A DNA stretch of 64,000 nucleotides from Pararhodobacter sp. (GTDB lineage: Bacteria > Pseudomonadota > Alphaproteobacteria > Rhodobacterales > Rhodobacteraceae). The notes beneath the pieces were generated by a model. That model was not told the DNA's origin, searched no databases, and saw nothing but the letters and a program-made list of their open reading frames with translations. Location: assembly GCF_034676545.1 (NCBI RefSeq), contig NZ_JAUCBZ010000015.1, forward strand, positions 2,077,001 through 2,141,000, read 5' to 3'. The position numbers and the translations under genes are program-made. Positions 43,362 to 53,344 of the stretch are shown here, in pieces. How positions within the stretch are numbered: position 1 is the stretch's first letter; every line of letters starts with the position of its first letter.

Positions 43362-44801
43362 ATGACCTCGGTTGATCTTTCGATTGCGCTTCCTGAAATC
43401 CTGCTGGTGATCTGGTCACTGGTGGCATTGATGGCGGGTGCTTACTTCGGCAAAGACAAGTTGGCGGTGCCGCTGACTTGGGGAACCGTTGCCGTGCTTC
43501 TTTTGCTGGCCGTGCTGGTTGGTGTTCTGGAACCTGAGACCCGCTCTGGGTTCGGCGGGTTGTTCGTCGATGATGCCTTTGGCCGCTTCGCCAAAGTGGC
43601 GATCCTGCTGTCGGGCGCCGCCGTGCTGGTGATGGGCATGGATTACTTCGAGCGCCTCAACCTGATGCGCTTCGAGTATCCGATCCTCGTGGCACTGGCG
43701 ACCGTGGGCATGATGGTCATGGTTTCGGCCAGTGACCTGATCACGCTTTACATGGGGCTGGAATTGCAATCGCTGGCCCTTTACGTTTTGGCCGCGTTCC
43801 GTCGTGACAGCGTCAAGGCAACCGAGGCGGGGCTCAAGTATTTTGTGCTGGGTGCCCTGGCGTCGGGTATGTTGCTTTACGGCGCTTCGCTGATCTATGG
43901 CTACGCTGGCACCACCCGCTTGGCCGATATCGCCAGCACCATTCACGGCGAGCATCTGCCGATCGGGCTGCTGATGGGCCTTGCGTTCATGCTGGCGGGC
44001 TTGGCGTTCAAGATTTCCGCCGTGCCGTTTCATATGTGGACGCCTGACGTCTACGAGGGCGCGCCAACGCCGGTCACCGCCTTCTTCGCCACCGCCCCCA
44101 AGGTTGCCGCCATGGGTCTGCTGGCGCGGCTGGTGTTCTCGGGCTTTGGCGAGGCTGCGGCGGATTGGGGCCAGATTTTGGGCTTCCTCGCCGGTGCCTC
44201 GATGGTGGTCGGTGCCATCGGTGCCCTGAGCCAGCGCAACCTCAAGCGCCTGATGGCTTATTCCTCGATCTCGCATATGGGCTTTGCGTTGCTGGGCCTG
44301 ACGGCGGGCTCTGCGTTGGGCGTCAAGGCGATGCTGTTGTACATGGCGATCTATGTCGCGATGTCGATCGGCGTCTTTGCGTTCATCCTGTCGATGCGCC
44401 GGGAAGGTCGTCCTGTTGTGCAGATCGACGACCTGAATTTGCTCTCGAAGTCGCAACCGATGCAGGCGCTGGCAATCCTGATCCTGATGTTCAGCCTTGC
44501 CGGCGTGCCACCGTTGATCGGCTTTTGGGCCAAATTCGCGGTGCTGACCGCGGTGATCGACGCGGGCTACATCCTGTTGGCGGTGATCGGGGTGATCGCG
44601 TCGGTGGTCGGTGCGTTCTATTACCTGCGGATCGTGTATTTCATCTATTTCGGCAGTGAAGTCGATCCGCTCGACGCCGATGTCGCGCCCGTTCAGCGTT
44701 GGCTGACTCTGGCGGCGGCGGCGATCACCTTGGTGGGCGTTTTCAACCTCTTCGGGATCGAGGGCCCTGCTGCAATCGCGGCGCAGGCTCTTGTCCAATA
44801 A
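43362..44801 (+). CDS. nuoN: NADH-quinone oxidoreductase subunit N
   Basis: Third antiporter-like subunit, 479 residues. Landmarks: YMGLELQSLALYVLAAFRRDS, FHMWTPDVYEGAPTPVTAFF and LMAYSSISHMGFALLG. The ATG at 43362 fits the family; an in-frame extension upstream lies inside nuoM. It ends the nuo set and overlaps birA by 11 bases. Confidence 0.95.
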   Translation: MTSVDLSIALPEILLVIWSLVALMAGAYFGKDKLAVPLTWGTVAVLLLLAVLVGVLEPETRSGFGGLFVDDAFGRFAKVAILLSGAAVLVMGMDYFERLNLMRFEYPILVALATVGMMVMVSASDLITLYMGLELQSLALYVLAAFRRDSVKATEAGLKYFVLGALASGMLLYGASLIYGYAGTTRLADIASTIHGEHLPIGLLMGLAFMLAGLAFKISAVPFHMWTPDVYEGAPTPVTAFFATAPKVAAMGLLARLVFSGFGEAAADWGQILGFLAGASMVVGAIGALSQRNLKRLMAYSSISHMGFALLGLTAGSALGVKAMLLYMAIYVAMSIGVFAFILSMRREGRPVVQIDDLNLLSKSQPMQALAILILMFSLAGVPPLIGFWAKFAVLTAVIDAGYILLAVIGVIASVVGAFYYLRIVYFIYFGSEVDPLDADVAPVQRWLTLAAAAITLVGVFNLFGIEGPAAIAAQALVQ

Positions 44802-45540
44802 TCCGCCGCATTGGCCGCAGGGCTATCAGCGTGTGGTGCTGTCGCAAGTGGACAGCACCAACGCCGAAGCCTTGCGCCAAGCATCACGGCTGACGGACCC
44901 CACCTGGTTTCTGGGATTGCAACAGACGGCGGGTCGCGGGCGACGTGGACGCGCCTGGGCTGACCCGCCGGGAAATTTCTCTGCGACCTTGGCGATCCGG
45001 CTGACGGATGCCCCCGCCAAACTGGCGCTGCGCTCTTTTGTGGCGGCGTTGGCGTTGCATGAGGCGCTGATCGCAATCACCGGGCTGGAGATCGGATTTG
45101 CCCTGAAATGGCCGAATGATGTGTTGCTGAATGGCGGCAAGCTGTCGGGCATTTTACTCGAGAGCACGGGGCAGGGCGTGCTGGCGATTGGCATCGGGGT
45201 GAACCTGAGGTCCCGCCCGGCCGCAAATCCGGATGCCGGCGGCTTTGCGCCGGCCTGTCTGCGCGATGAAACCGGGATTTCGGTGACGCCAGAGGAGTTT
45301 CTGAACCACCTCGCCCCGGTCTATGCGCAATGGGAAGAACGGCTGGTCACCTATGGATTCGAACCCGTCCGCACCGCCTTTCTGGCGCGGGTCGCGCGGC
45401 TGGGCGAACCGTTGATCGCCCGCACCCAGCACGACGAAATCCACGGCGTCTTCAAGACAATCGACGAGACTGGTGCGCTGGTCCTCGACACAAGAAACGG
45501 CCGCGTTACCGTCCCGGCCGCGGACATCTTTTTTCCCTGA
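44791..45540 (+). CDS. birA: Biotin-[acetyl-CoA-carboxylase] ligase
   Basis: Attaches biotin to the carboxyl-carrier protein of acetyl-CoA carboxylase. It is 249 residues with the catalytic core only: STNAEALRQ, QQTAGRGRRGRAW, KWPNDVLLNGGKLSGILLE and a small C-terminal SH3-like domain. No N-terminal DNA-binding domain, so it is a monofunctional ligase, not a repressor. The TTG start overlaps nuoN and suggests translational coupling; there is no nearby ATG. Confidence 0.93.
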   Translation: MSNNPPHWPQGYQRVVLSQVDSTNAEALRQASRLTDPTWFLGLQQTAGRGRRGRAWADPPGNFSATLAIRLTDAPAKLALRSFVAALALHEALIAITGLEIGFALKWPNDVLLNGGKLSGILLESTGQGVLAIGIGVNLRSRPAANPDAGGFAPACLRDETGISVTPEEFLNHLAPVYAQWEERLVTYGFEPVRTAFLARVARLGEPLIARTQHDEIHGVFKTIDETGALVLDTRNGRVTVPAADIFFP

Positions 45541-45555
45541 CCCTGAGGGGGGCTC

Positions 45556-46329
45556 ATGCTTCTTTGTATCGACACCGGAAATACCAACACCGTGTTTTCG
45601 ATTTGGGATGGCACTCACTTTATCGGCACATGGCGTTCGGCGACCGACCATCGGCGCACTGCTGACCAGTATTTCGTCTACCTCTCGACACTGATGTCGC
45701 TGCACAAACTCGATGTGAGGATTACCGACGTGATCATTTCCTCGACCGTGCCGCGTGTGGTGTTTAACTTGCGGGTCCTGTGTGACCGCTATTTCGAGTG
45801 TCGCCCGTTGGTCGTCGGCAAGCCCGAATGCCTGTTGCCGGTGCCGCCACGGGTGGAGCCCGGCGTGCGACCGGGGCCGGATCGGCTTGCCAATGCGGCC
45901 GGGGCGTTTGATCGCCACGGTGGGCATGTCGTCGTCGTTGATTTCGGCACCGCGACCAATTTCGACGTCGTGGCAGAGGATGGCGCCTATGTTGGTGGCG
46001 TGATCGCTCCGGGCGTGAATCTCAGCCTCGAGGCCCTTCACCAAGGGGCTGCGGCGCTGCCACATGTCGATATTTCGCGGCCAGAGAACGTAATCGGCAA
46101 GAATACTGTCGAATGTATCCAGTCAGGCGTGTTCTGGGGGTATACAGGCCTCGTCGAGGGGATTACGGCTCGTATCAAAGCCGAATACGGCCAACCGATG
46201 AAAGTCGTGGGGACAGGGGGGTTGGCCTCGTTGTTTGCTCAGGGCAATACGCTCTTCGATGTGATCGAAGACGATTTGACGATGCACGGTCTGACCGTCA
46301 TCCATTCGCATAACAAGGACACCGCATGA
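45556..46329 (+). CDS. coaX: Type III pantothenate kinase
   Basis: Phosphorylates pantothenate, the first step of coenzyme A synthesis. It is 257 residues with the ASKHA phosphate-1 motif DTGNTNTVF at residues 5-13, the PRVxxNL-type block, RPGPDRLANAAGAF and VDFGTATNFDVV. GAGGGGGG precedes the ATG. It overlaps rnj by four bases (ATGA). Confidence 0.95.
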   Translation: MLLCIDTGNTNTVFSIWDGTHFIGTWRSATDHRRTADQYFVYLSTLMSLHKLDVRITDVIISSTVPRVVFNLRVLCDRYFECRPLVVGKPECLLPVPPRVEPGVRPGPDRLANAAGAFDRHGGHVVVVDFGTATNFDVVAEDGAYVGGVIAPGVNLSLEALHQGAAALPHVDISRPENVIGKNTVECIQSGVFWGYTGLVEGITARIKAEYGQPMKVVGTGGLASLFAQGNTLFDVIEDDLTMHGLTVIHSHNKDTA

Positions 46330-47999
46330 CGCGTGAACGACTGATTTATCTGCCGCTGGGTGGGGCCGGCGAAGTGGGCATGAACGCCTATGTCTATGGC
46401 TACGGCCCCAAGAATCGCGAGCGGTATATCGTGGTCGATCTGGGCGTGACCTTTCCGGACATGGATGGCACCCCCGGCGTCGATCTGATCATGGCCGATA
46501 TTGCCTGGCTCGAAGAACGCCGCGACCGGCTGGACGGGATTTTCATCACCCACGCGCATGAGGATCACGTCGGTGGCCTTGGCCATTTGTGGAGCCGTCT
46601 GCGCGCGCCGATCTACACCCGCGACTTCACCGCCCGAATTGCCACCAAGAAGATGATCGAGGCCGGGCAACCAGCGGATCAGGTGATCACCGTCGGCGCT
46701 ATGCCCGAGGTTGTCGAGCTTGGCCCCTTTCGGGTGCAATTCGTGCCCGTTTCGCATTCGCTGCCCGAGGCCTCGGGCCTGTTGATCGAAACGCCGGCGG
46801 GTCGCATCTTGCACACCGGCGATTTCAAACTGGACATGGCACCGGGCGTTGGTGAACCTTTCGATGAAGAACTGTTCCGGTCCATTGGTGACAAGGGCGT
46901 TCATGCCATGGTCTGTGATTCGACCAACGTCTTCTCGCTTCATCCCGGTCGTTCCGAAAGCTCCTTGCCGGCCGCCATCACCGAACTGGTACGCGGTGCC
47001 GAGGGCATGGTCATCGCGACGACTTTTGCCTCGAACGTCGCCCGCATCCGCACGTTGGCCAAGGCCGCCCGCGCCGCCGGTCGGTCGGTGTGCCTGTTGG
47101 GTCGCGCCATGCAAAACATGGTGCGCACGGCAACGGAAACCAAACTTTTGCTCGATTTCCCGCCGACAGTCAGCGCCGAAGAGGCCAAAGACCTTCCACG
47201 AGAAAGCCTCATGCTGATCGTGACCGGGTCGCAGGGCGAACGTCGTGCCGCTTCGGCGCAATTGTCGCGCGGCTCGTATCTTGGTTTCACCCTCAAAGAG
47301 GGCGATCTGTTCCTGTTCTCCTCAATGACCATTCCCGGCAACGAGCGTGGTGTTTTCAAGATCGTCAACGCCTATTCCGAAATGGGCGTCGATGTCGTCG
47401 ACAACACCCAAGGCGCGTTTCACGTCTCAGGCCATGCCAATCGCCCCGATCTGGAGCGCATGCATGAGCTGGTGCGTCCCAAAATCCTGATCCCGATGCA
47501 CGGCGAACACCGTCACCTGCGCCAACACGCGCGTCTGGGTGCCGCGCGTGGCATGATCACCGCCATCGCGCCCAACGGCACCATGCTGGACCTTGCGGGT
47601 GCCGAGCCCGAGGTCGTGGAATTTGTCGAAACCGGGCGTTTGTACCTCGATGGCACCGTGCTTTATGGGGCGATGGACGGGGTCGTCCGGGAACGGATGA
47701 AGCTGGCCTTGAACGGTCTTGTCATGGTGACGTTGATAATTGATGAAGATGGTTTGCCGATGGGCGAGGCTTGGGCCGAGTGCCTGGGTCTTGCGCGGCA
47801 GGGTCGTTCGCGCCGTCCTTTGGCTGAGGTGATCGAAGAAGAGTTGGCCACCGAATTGGATCGCGCCGGCAACAAGGTTCTGGCGTCCGATGACAAGCTC
47901 TCCGAGACGATCAAGCGTCGGGTGCGGCATGTGTGTGTCGATGAAATCGGAAAGAAGCCCGAGGTGACAATTGTTGTCTCGCGCCTGTCCGACGAGTGA
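46326..47999 (+). CDS. rnj: Ribonuclease J
   Basis: A metallo-beta-lactamase/beta-CASP ribonuclease with 5'-exonuclease and endonuclease activity on mRNA and rRNA. It is 557 residues with the metal site HAHEDHVGG (near residue 77), LHTGDFKLD, the beta-CASP block SGHANRPDLERMHELVRPK and the late MHGEHRHLRQHA. Alphaproteobacteria of this group carry RNase J next to coaX. The nuoN-birA-coaX-rnj order marks Rhodobacterales. Confidence 0.95.
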   Translation: MTRERLIYLPLGGAGEVGMNAYVYGYGPKNRERYIVVDLGVTFPDMDGTPGVDLIMADIAWLEERRDRLDGIFITHAHEDHVGGLGHLWSRLRAPIYTRDFTARIATKKMIEAGQPADQVITVGAMPEVVELGPFRVQFVPVSHSLPEASGLLIETPAGRILHTGDFKLDMAPGVGEPFDEELFRSIGDKGVHAMVCDSTNVFSLHPGRSESSLPAAITELVRGAEGMVIATTFASNVARIRTLAKAARAAGRSVCLLGRAMQNMVRTATETKLLLDFPPTVSAEEAKDLPRESLMLIVTGSQGERRAASAQLSRGSYLGFTLKEGDLFLFSSMTIPGNERGVFKIVNAYSEMGVDVVDNTQGAFHVSGHANRPDLERMHELVRPKILIPMHGEHRHLRQHARLGAARGMITAIAPNGTMLDLAGAEPEVVEFVETGRLYLDGTVLYGAMDGVVRERMKLALNGLVMVTLIIDEDGLPMGEAWAECLGLARQGRSRRPLAEVIEEELATELDRAGNKVLASDDKLSETIKRRVRHVCVDEIGKKPEVTIVVSRLSDE

Positions 48000-48061
48000 G
48001 TTTGACAAGGGTTTGTTAACGTGTACCTGCGATCTTGTGAAAAAGGCAGGACTCTCTGGTT

Positions 48062-49027
48062 ATGACCGTGCAAACCCGCGAAACGACGGTGCTGCGGCGA
48101 AAACTCTCGCCGCGAACCCCCGCTCCCAAAGCGGCCAGTCCCGTCTTGACGGGACCGGCACAAGGGATCGGGCGCTCGTTTGCACGCGCGGTGTCGGCAA
48201 CGGCGCATTTGGTCGCGGAACAAGGCAAGACACAGCGCCAAACCGTCAGCCAATCAGAATTGCTCGACAGCATTGATACCGATGCCTTTGTGGCGCTTCT
48301 GACCGCCGGCGACTCGGGCCCGGCTTTGGCGATTCTCGATCAATCGGGCTTTTCTGCGATTATTGAGGCGATGACGATTGGCCGTCTTGGCTCACGCGCC
48401 GCGATCCCTCGGCGACCGACCCCCACCGACGCAAGTCTGCTGGCGGAAATGTTGGACAAGACGCTTGCCGGCCTTGAATCCGGGACCTTGGCGGCGATGC
48501 ATCTGGTGCAAGCCGTACCCGACCATCGGCTGCTGGCCGTGCTGCTGGACGACACCCAGTTCGACTTGGTCACGCATGACGTAACGCTGGTGAGCGGTGA
48601 TCAATCAAGGCCAGCACAGTTGGTTTTTGCGTTTCCTTGCGTGGATGCCGAAGAGACGGAGACTGCGAGCGGCACCGCGCCTGCAAGTGCCGACGGGTCG
48701 GGCTGGGCCGAGGCGTTGGAGGCGTCGGTCCTGCGCGCGCCCGCGTCACTCAGGGCAGAGTTGGGCCGAATCACGCTGCCCCTGTCTCGGGTGTTGGAAC
48801 TCGACGTTGACAGTGCCTTGACCCTGCCGCTCTCGAACCTCGAAGAGGTGCAACTTGTCGCGCTGGACGGCTCGGTACACGCCTCCGGGCGACTTGGTCA
48901 AAGCCGCGGGATGCGGGCGGTGCGCTTGACATCCTGGCCCAATGGAACGCCTCCCAACCCCATTATGACCGAGATCACGCCCGCCACTGCGCAGAAATTG
49001 GCAGCGCCGAATGACGACATCTCCTAG
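48062..49027 (+). CDS. FliM/FliN-family flagellar motor switch protein
   Basis: A 321-residue protein. It opens with VLRRKLSPRTP. The middle has an FliM-like region (ALLTAGDSGPALAILDQSGF, then a Thr/Leu/Ala helix) and the C-terminal SpoA/surface-presentation domain (ITLPLSRVLELDVDSALTLP, GRLGQSRGMRAVRLT). FliM and FliN build the C-ring that sets rotation direction. It stands alone here, convergent with mlaF and overlapping it by four bases, away from any flagellar cluster. A type III secretion C-ring homologue is the alternative. Confidence 0.78.
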   Translation: MTVQTRETTVLRRKLSPRTPAPKAASPVLTGPAQGIGRSFARAVSATAHLVAEQGKTQRQTVSQSELLDSIDTDAFVALLTAGDSGPALAILDQSGFSAIIEAMTIGRLGSRAAIPRRPTPTDASLLAEMLDKTLAGLESGTLAAMHLVQAVPDHRLLAVLLDDTQFDLVTHDVTLVSGDQSRPAQLVFAFPCVDAEETETASGTAPASADGSGWAEALEASVLRAPASLRAELGRITLPLSRVLELDVDSALTLPLSNLEEVQLVALDGSVHASGRLGQSRGMRAVRLTSWPNGTPPNPIMTEITPATAQKLAAPNDDIS

Positions 49028-49765
49028 CGCAGCGTCGGGATCGGGCCGGTGGTGCGGCCGTGCGTAAATTGTTGCATGATAGGGTCGGTCGTGGTGAAGG
49101 CGTCCGCGGTCGTGCCTTGCCAATAGAACTGCCCCTCGTGAAGCATCGCAACCCTGTCACCCACGTCTTTGACCGTGCGCATGTCATGGGTGATCGTCAC
49201 CGCGGTTGCCCCCATTTCCGTGACGATCTCTCGGATCAGGGCATTGATGACCGCCGACATGATCGGATCCAAACCGGCGGTGGGTTCGTCAAAAAACAAG
49301 ACCGGCGGGTCGCCAGCAATGGCGCGTGCAAGGCCAACGCGTTTTTGCATGCCGCCTGACAATTCGGCCGGAAACAGATCTGCTGTTTCAGCACCCAATC
49401 CCACGCGTGCCAATTTCTCGACCGCCAATGCATGAGCTTCCGCCGGGCCGAGTCGGTTCCGTCCGCGCATCAGGCGAAACGAAACATTCTGCCAGACGGG
49501 AAGCGAATCGAAGAGCGCCCCGCCTTGAAACAGCATGCCGACCTGCTCGGCGAGGATTTGCGGGCGCGGGTTCTCCAACCCGGCCACGCGGACAAAGCCG
49601 CTGTCCGCGCGCACCAATCCCAGCAAACACTTGATCAACACCGATTTTCCGGTCCCTGATCCGCCGATCACCACCAGGCTTTCGCCTTTCTCGACATCAA
49701 AAGAAACGCCTTTGAGGACGCGCTTTGTGCCGAAAGACTTGACGATATTGGCGGCATGAAATCAT
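49024..49765 (-). CDS. mlaF: ABC transporter ATP-binding protein, Mla-type (one-base frameshift)
   Basis: ATPase of the Mla phospholipid transporter of the inner membrane. It has Walker A GGSGTGKS, signature ELSGGMQKRVGLARA and Walker B VLFFDEPTAGLDP. The frame is open upstream but has no usual start codon until the mlaE stop. Removing one base of the AAA at 49759-49761 (plus strand) lets translation start at the ATG overlapping the mlaE stop (ATGA) and reads MIHAANIVKSFGTKRVLKGV, giving 246 residues. I read it as an insertion error. Confidence 0.84.
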
Positions 49766-50544
49766 GCGGAAAAGAACGCTTCTGTCAGCAAATAGTTGGC
49801 GGCCAAGATCAAGATTGACGCCAAGACGACAGCGGATTTCGTCGCTTCACCGACGCCCTGCGCGCCGCGGCCAGAATTCATGCCGAAATAGCAGCCGGAC
49901 AAGGCCACCAGAAATCCGAACGCCGCCCCCTTGATCATACCCGAGGCAATGTCCCAGAACTCCAGGAAATCCAATGTGTTACGAAGATACAGAGGGCCAT
50001 CGAAACCAAGCCGGGAGATTCCAACGGCATAGCCGCCCAAGACGCCGATTGCGTCGCCAACCGCGACAAGAATCGGCATTGCCAGCGTTGCGGCAACCAC
50101 GCGCGGCACCGTGAGATATTGCATCGGTTCAACCGCCAACGTCCGCAGCGCGTCGATTTGCTCCGACACTTTCATCGTGCCGATTTCCGCCGCGATGGAT
50201 GACGCGACACGCGCGGCGACCATCAAGCCGCCCAAAACCGGCCCCAATTCCCGCACCATGCCAATTGCCGTGATCGACGGGACGGTAAACTCCGCCGAGA
50301 ACCGGGCAGAGCCGGAGTAGATTTGCAATGCCAGGGCGCCGCCGGTGAAAAGCGTGGTCAAGCCGACGACGGGGAGGGATAGCCAGCCGATTTGCACCAT
50401 CTGGATCAGGAATTCGCGCAGGTAAAACGGTGGTCGGACGATCCAGCCAAGGGTTTGCACGGCAAAAAGCACAAGTCGGCCAATCGCGCCCAGAATATCG
50501 CCCATGGCGCGGCCCGTTGCGCCAAGCGCCGTGGTGATGGTCAT
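49762..50544 (-). CDS. mlaE: ABC transporter permease, MlaE family
   Basis: A 260-residue permease of the MlaE/YrbE type with about five helices. Family blocks: GGALALQIYSGSARFSAEFTV, RELGPVLGGLMVAARVASSIAAEIG-type loop and LGGYAVG. It partners with MlaF to shuttle phospholipids for outer-membrane lipid asymmetry. No mlaD gene is next to it. It overlaps the 3' end of alr by four bases. Confidence 0.88.
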   Translation of the reverse strand: MTITTALGATGRAMGDILGAIGRLVLFAVQTLGWIVRPPFYLREFLIQMVQIGWLSLPVVGLTTLFTGGALALQIYSGSARFSAEFTVPSITAIGMVRELGPVLGGLMVAARVASSIAAEIGTMKVSEQIDALRTLAVEPMQYLTVPRVVAATLAMPILVAVGDAIGVLGGYAVGISRLGFDGPLYLRNTLDFLEFWDIASGMIKGAAFGFLVALSGCYFGMNSGRGAQGVGEATKSAVVLASILILAANYLLTEAFFSA

Positions 50545-51585
50545 AGTGAGGACCCCAGGTAGCGACGGCGATATCGCGCGCCGAGACTGGTCAAAATCTC
50601 GTAGCCAATGGTTCCGCCAGCCTCGGCGAGCGCGTCGATCCCTTGGTGTTCATTCAGCAGATCCAGCGAGTTCGGGGGTCTCGGTCAGGTCCGTCACATC
50701 AACGGTGATCAGATCCATCGAGACGCCGCCGACAACCGGGCAGGGCGTCGCGCCATCCCAGAGCTTGGCAGCGTTGGACAGTGACCGCAGGATGCCATCG
50801 GCGTACCCGGCGGCCACCGTGGCGATGCGTGACGGGCGCTCGGCCAGCCATGTGCAACCGTAGCCCACGGGTTCGCCTTTGGCGACCTCGCGGACCTGAA
50901 TCACCGGAAGCGACAAGGTCACAACCGGGCGCGCCTCGTCGAAAGGTGCGCCGCCGTACAGGCCAATGCCGGGCCGCGCGAGGTCAAAGTGATATTCCGG
51001 ATTCAGCAGAATGCCGCCGGTGGCCGCAAGAGATCTTGGCCCCGTGTAACCCGCTGTCATATTGAGGAAATTATCCATCTGTTGCGCGTTAAACAGATGT
51101 TCATGTTCATCGGCGCAAGCCAGATGCGACATCACCAGAACCGGTTCGGCAGAGATCGCGAGGTCGCGAACGGCCGCCCATTCTGCGGCCTCCATCCCCA
51201 GCCGGTTCATCCCGGAATCGAGTTGAACGCCAAAGGGGTGATGCGGCAGGACCTCCAGATGGCGAACCAGTTGCTCGGCAGAGTTCAGCAGGGGGATCAG
51301 GTTGAGGTTGCGCAATGTCTGCGCGTCTCCCGCCATATGCCCTGAAAACACGAAAATGCGCGGCCCGGAACCCACCGCCTTGCGGATGACGGCGCCTTCT
51401 TCGGCCAGCGCCACGAAGAACGTGCGCACGCCGGCCCCCGCCAGCCGGCCGGCGACTTTGTCCGCGCCAAGGCCATAGGCGTTGGCCTTCACGGTTGCGC
51501 CAGTTTCGGCGCGGCACAGGCGATCCAGCCGCTGCCAATTGGCGGCAATCGCATCAAGATCAATGGTCAAACGAGCGGCTGTCAT
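50541..51585 (-). CDS. alr: Alanine racemase (one-base frameshift near 3' end)
   Basis: Makes D-alanine for peptidoglycan with PLP. The PLP lysine is in ATVKANAYGLGADKVA; DSGMNRLGM and GIGLYGGAPFD follow. The ATG at 51585 begins MTAARLTIDLDAIAANWQ, the family start. Near 50670 the frame ends early; removing one base (G at about 50670 on the plus strand) restores PESLDLLNEHQGIDALAEAG, then GTIGYEILTSLGARYRRRYL, the proper C-terminus with the active-site region, 347 residues. The indel is probably an error because alr is usually essential. Confidence 0.88.
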
Positions 51586-51656
51586 GGGCTTGGTTTGGCC
51601 ATTCCCGCGCCTGCAAGTCAAGGGAGAATGCGTGCTCGGCGCAGTTCCGCCGAGCC

Positions 51657-51665
51657 TGTGGATAA
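51657..51665. promoter_or_regulatory. Consensus DnaA box
   Basis: TGTGGATAA is the reverse of TTATCCACA, a perfect DnaA box. It stands alone in the 253-base gap upstream of alr. One box does not make an origin; it may be chance or a DnaA-titrating or regulatory site. The rest of this gap shows no supported gene. Confidence 0.3.
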
Positions 51666-51838
51666 GTCGCCTCAATTTCGCCCAAATTTAGTTTGAACCT
51701 GTTGCAAATCACGCGCAACAGATGTTTGTAGCCACGACGATTCTCGTCAAGCAAATGGATCCAACATGACCAAGCCTGCACGCCAGTCCAACCCTGCCCC
51801 GACGCCAGCCCAACCCGCGCCGCGGCCTGCCCAAAAGT

Positions 51839-52750
51839 TCACGGATTGGGCGATGATCTGAACGCCACGATATAGGTGGCAATTGCCGCCCGATCTTCGG
51901 GCGACAGGCGGCTCGTATTGGCGATGACATCGGCCATCGAGCCGCCGACCACATCAAAGGATGGTGTAAAGCCGCTTTGAAGATAGGCGGCGATATCGTC
52001 AGCAGACCACCCGCTTGGCGGCAACGCCGGAATGCGCCCATCGCCAGCCGGGTTGGCTGCCCCCGCAAGCCACAGCGACCGATCCAACCCACCCGCAATG
52101 TTGCGCGGTGTATGGCATTCGGCGCAATGGCCCAGGGCCTCGACAAGATAGCGACCACGCGCCAGTTGTGGATCGTCGCTTTCAGGGGCTACAAAATCCG
52201 TGTTGAAATTCAAGAGCTTCCAAAGGCCAAGCCCGCGCCGGATGCTGAACGGGAACCCGACCTCATGCGGTTGCGACGGTGTCGCATCGGCAGGAAGGGT
52301 TTGCCAGAACGCCCATAAATCCGCGATATCTTGGGGGCTTGCGCGGCTATATGTCGTATAGGGAAACGCCGGATAGTAATGCGCACCGTTTGGTGCGACG
52401 CCCAGTAAGACCGCGCGCGCAAAGTCGGTTTGCGACCAAGCGCCGATGCCTTCGGTGGGGTGCATGGAAATATTCGGCGCCCGAAACGTGCCGAATGGCG
52501 TGGCGAACGCGTGCCCGCCCGTCAAACGCAGGCGGGCCTCTGTCGGCGCGTTTGGCTCCAGACCCGGTGCCGCGTGACAACTGGCACACCCCGCCGCCCA
52601 AAACACCGCTTCGCCCGAGGTCGCATCCCCCGGATGCGTGCTCAAAACGGCGAGCGTTTCATCGGGAAGGGACGCGGGCCGTGTCAGCGCCCAAAAAAGC
52701 GCCGCTCCCCCGATGAGGCAGGAAATGCCAAGGCCCGCGACAAGACGCAT
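51839..52750 (-). CDS. Diheme cytochrome c
   Basis: A 303-residue exported electron carrier with an N-terminal hydrophobic helix (about 4-22) acting as signal or anchor. It has two haem-binding sites: CASCH at 55-59 and CAECH at 209-213, each with downstream Met candidates (for example NISMHP). It resembles the two-domain cytochromes of alcohol or sugar dehydrogenases. The ATG at 52750 lies four bases after the cytochrome c' stop on the same strand, so the two form an operon. The donor and acceptor are unknown. Confidence 0.88.
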   Translation of the reverse strand: MRLVAGLGISCLIGGAALFWALTRPASLPDETLAVLSTHPGDATSGEAVFWAAGCASCHAAPGLEPNAPTEARLRLTGGHAFATPFGTFRAPNISMHPTEGIGAWSQTDFARAVLLGVAPNGAHYYPAFPYTTYSRASPQDIADLWAFWQTLPADATPSQPHEVGFPFSIRRGLGLWKLLNFNTDFVAPESDDPQLARGRYLVEALGHCAECHTPRNIAGGLDRSLWLAGAANPAGDGRIPALPPSGWSADDIAAYLQSGFTPSFDVVGGSMADVIANTSRLSPEDRAAIATYIVAFRSSPNP

Positions 52751-52753
52751 CAA

Positions 52754-53215
52754 TTACTGTGGCTCTCGATAGGCTTGGTGGCACGCCCCGCAGGCGCCAC
52801 CAAGGCCGCCCATGGCACCCTGCAACGATGCAAGATCCGTTCCCGCCGCCGCCATCATCGCCTCGGTGGCGGTTTGCAGCGTGACAAAACGCGCCACGAA
52901 ATCATCGGGGTTTTCCCAGATTGCCGGCAGGGCTCGGGTCCCCTCCGTGTCAAAATTGTCGGTCCCATCGGCCCACATGCGACGGGTATCGACCATGGCC
53001 AGAGTATGCAGGTTCGCGGCGGCTGTTGCGGCCATCTCCGCGTCATAGGGCATGCGGTTTTGCGCCATACCACCGATTACGCCCAGATTATACGCAAGCA
53101 GATCCATATAACTTTGACGCGCGGCGATGTTTGGATCGGCTTGCTCATCCGCGACAGCGGCACCGGTCAGACTGCAACCGGCCAAAATGGCAATCAGGGC
53201 GATTTTGCGAAACAT
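52754..53215 (-). CDS. Cytochrome c', class II
   Basis: A 153-residue periplasmic cytochrome with a signal peptide ending near AVA-DEQ, a four-helix-bundle body and the C-terminal haem site CGACH at 142-146, followed by a short tail. The arrangement, haem at the end of the last helix, is that of cytochromes c'/c556. Such proteins bind NO or carry electrons. It is cotranscribed with the diheme cytochrome. Confidence 0.88.
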   Translation of the reverse strand: MFRKIALIAILAGCSLTGAAVADEQADPNIAARQSYMDLLAYNLGVIGGMAQNRMPYDAEMAATAAANLHTLAMVDTRRMWADGTDNFDTEGTRALPAIWENPDDFVARFVTLQTATEAMMAAAGTDLASLQGAMGGLGGACGACHQAYREPQ

Positions 53216-53344
53216 GGTGGTCTCCTCGTGAATGGGTCAGATCTTCAAGTTACGCACAAGTTTGCCTGTCTACTCATCTCAATTCCGTGATCCGCTGATC
53301 CCGGATGCACAGGTTTTGTGTATCCTTGCACAGTGGCAATTCCG

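Noticed and set aside
51766..51861. 31-codon Pro/Ala-rich ORF overlapping the diheme cytochrome 3' end
   Set aside because: Low-complexity, very short and overlaps an established gene; most likely chance.
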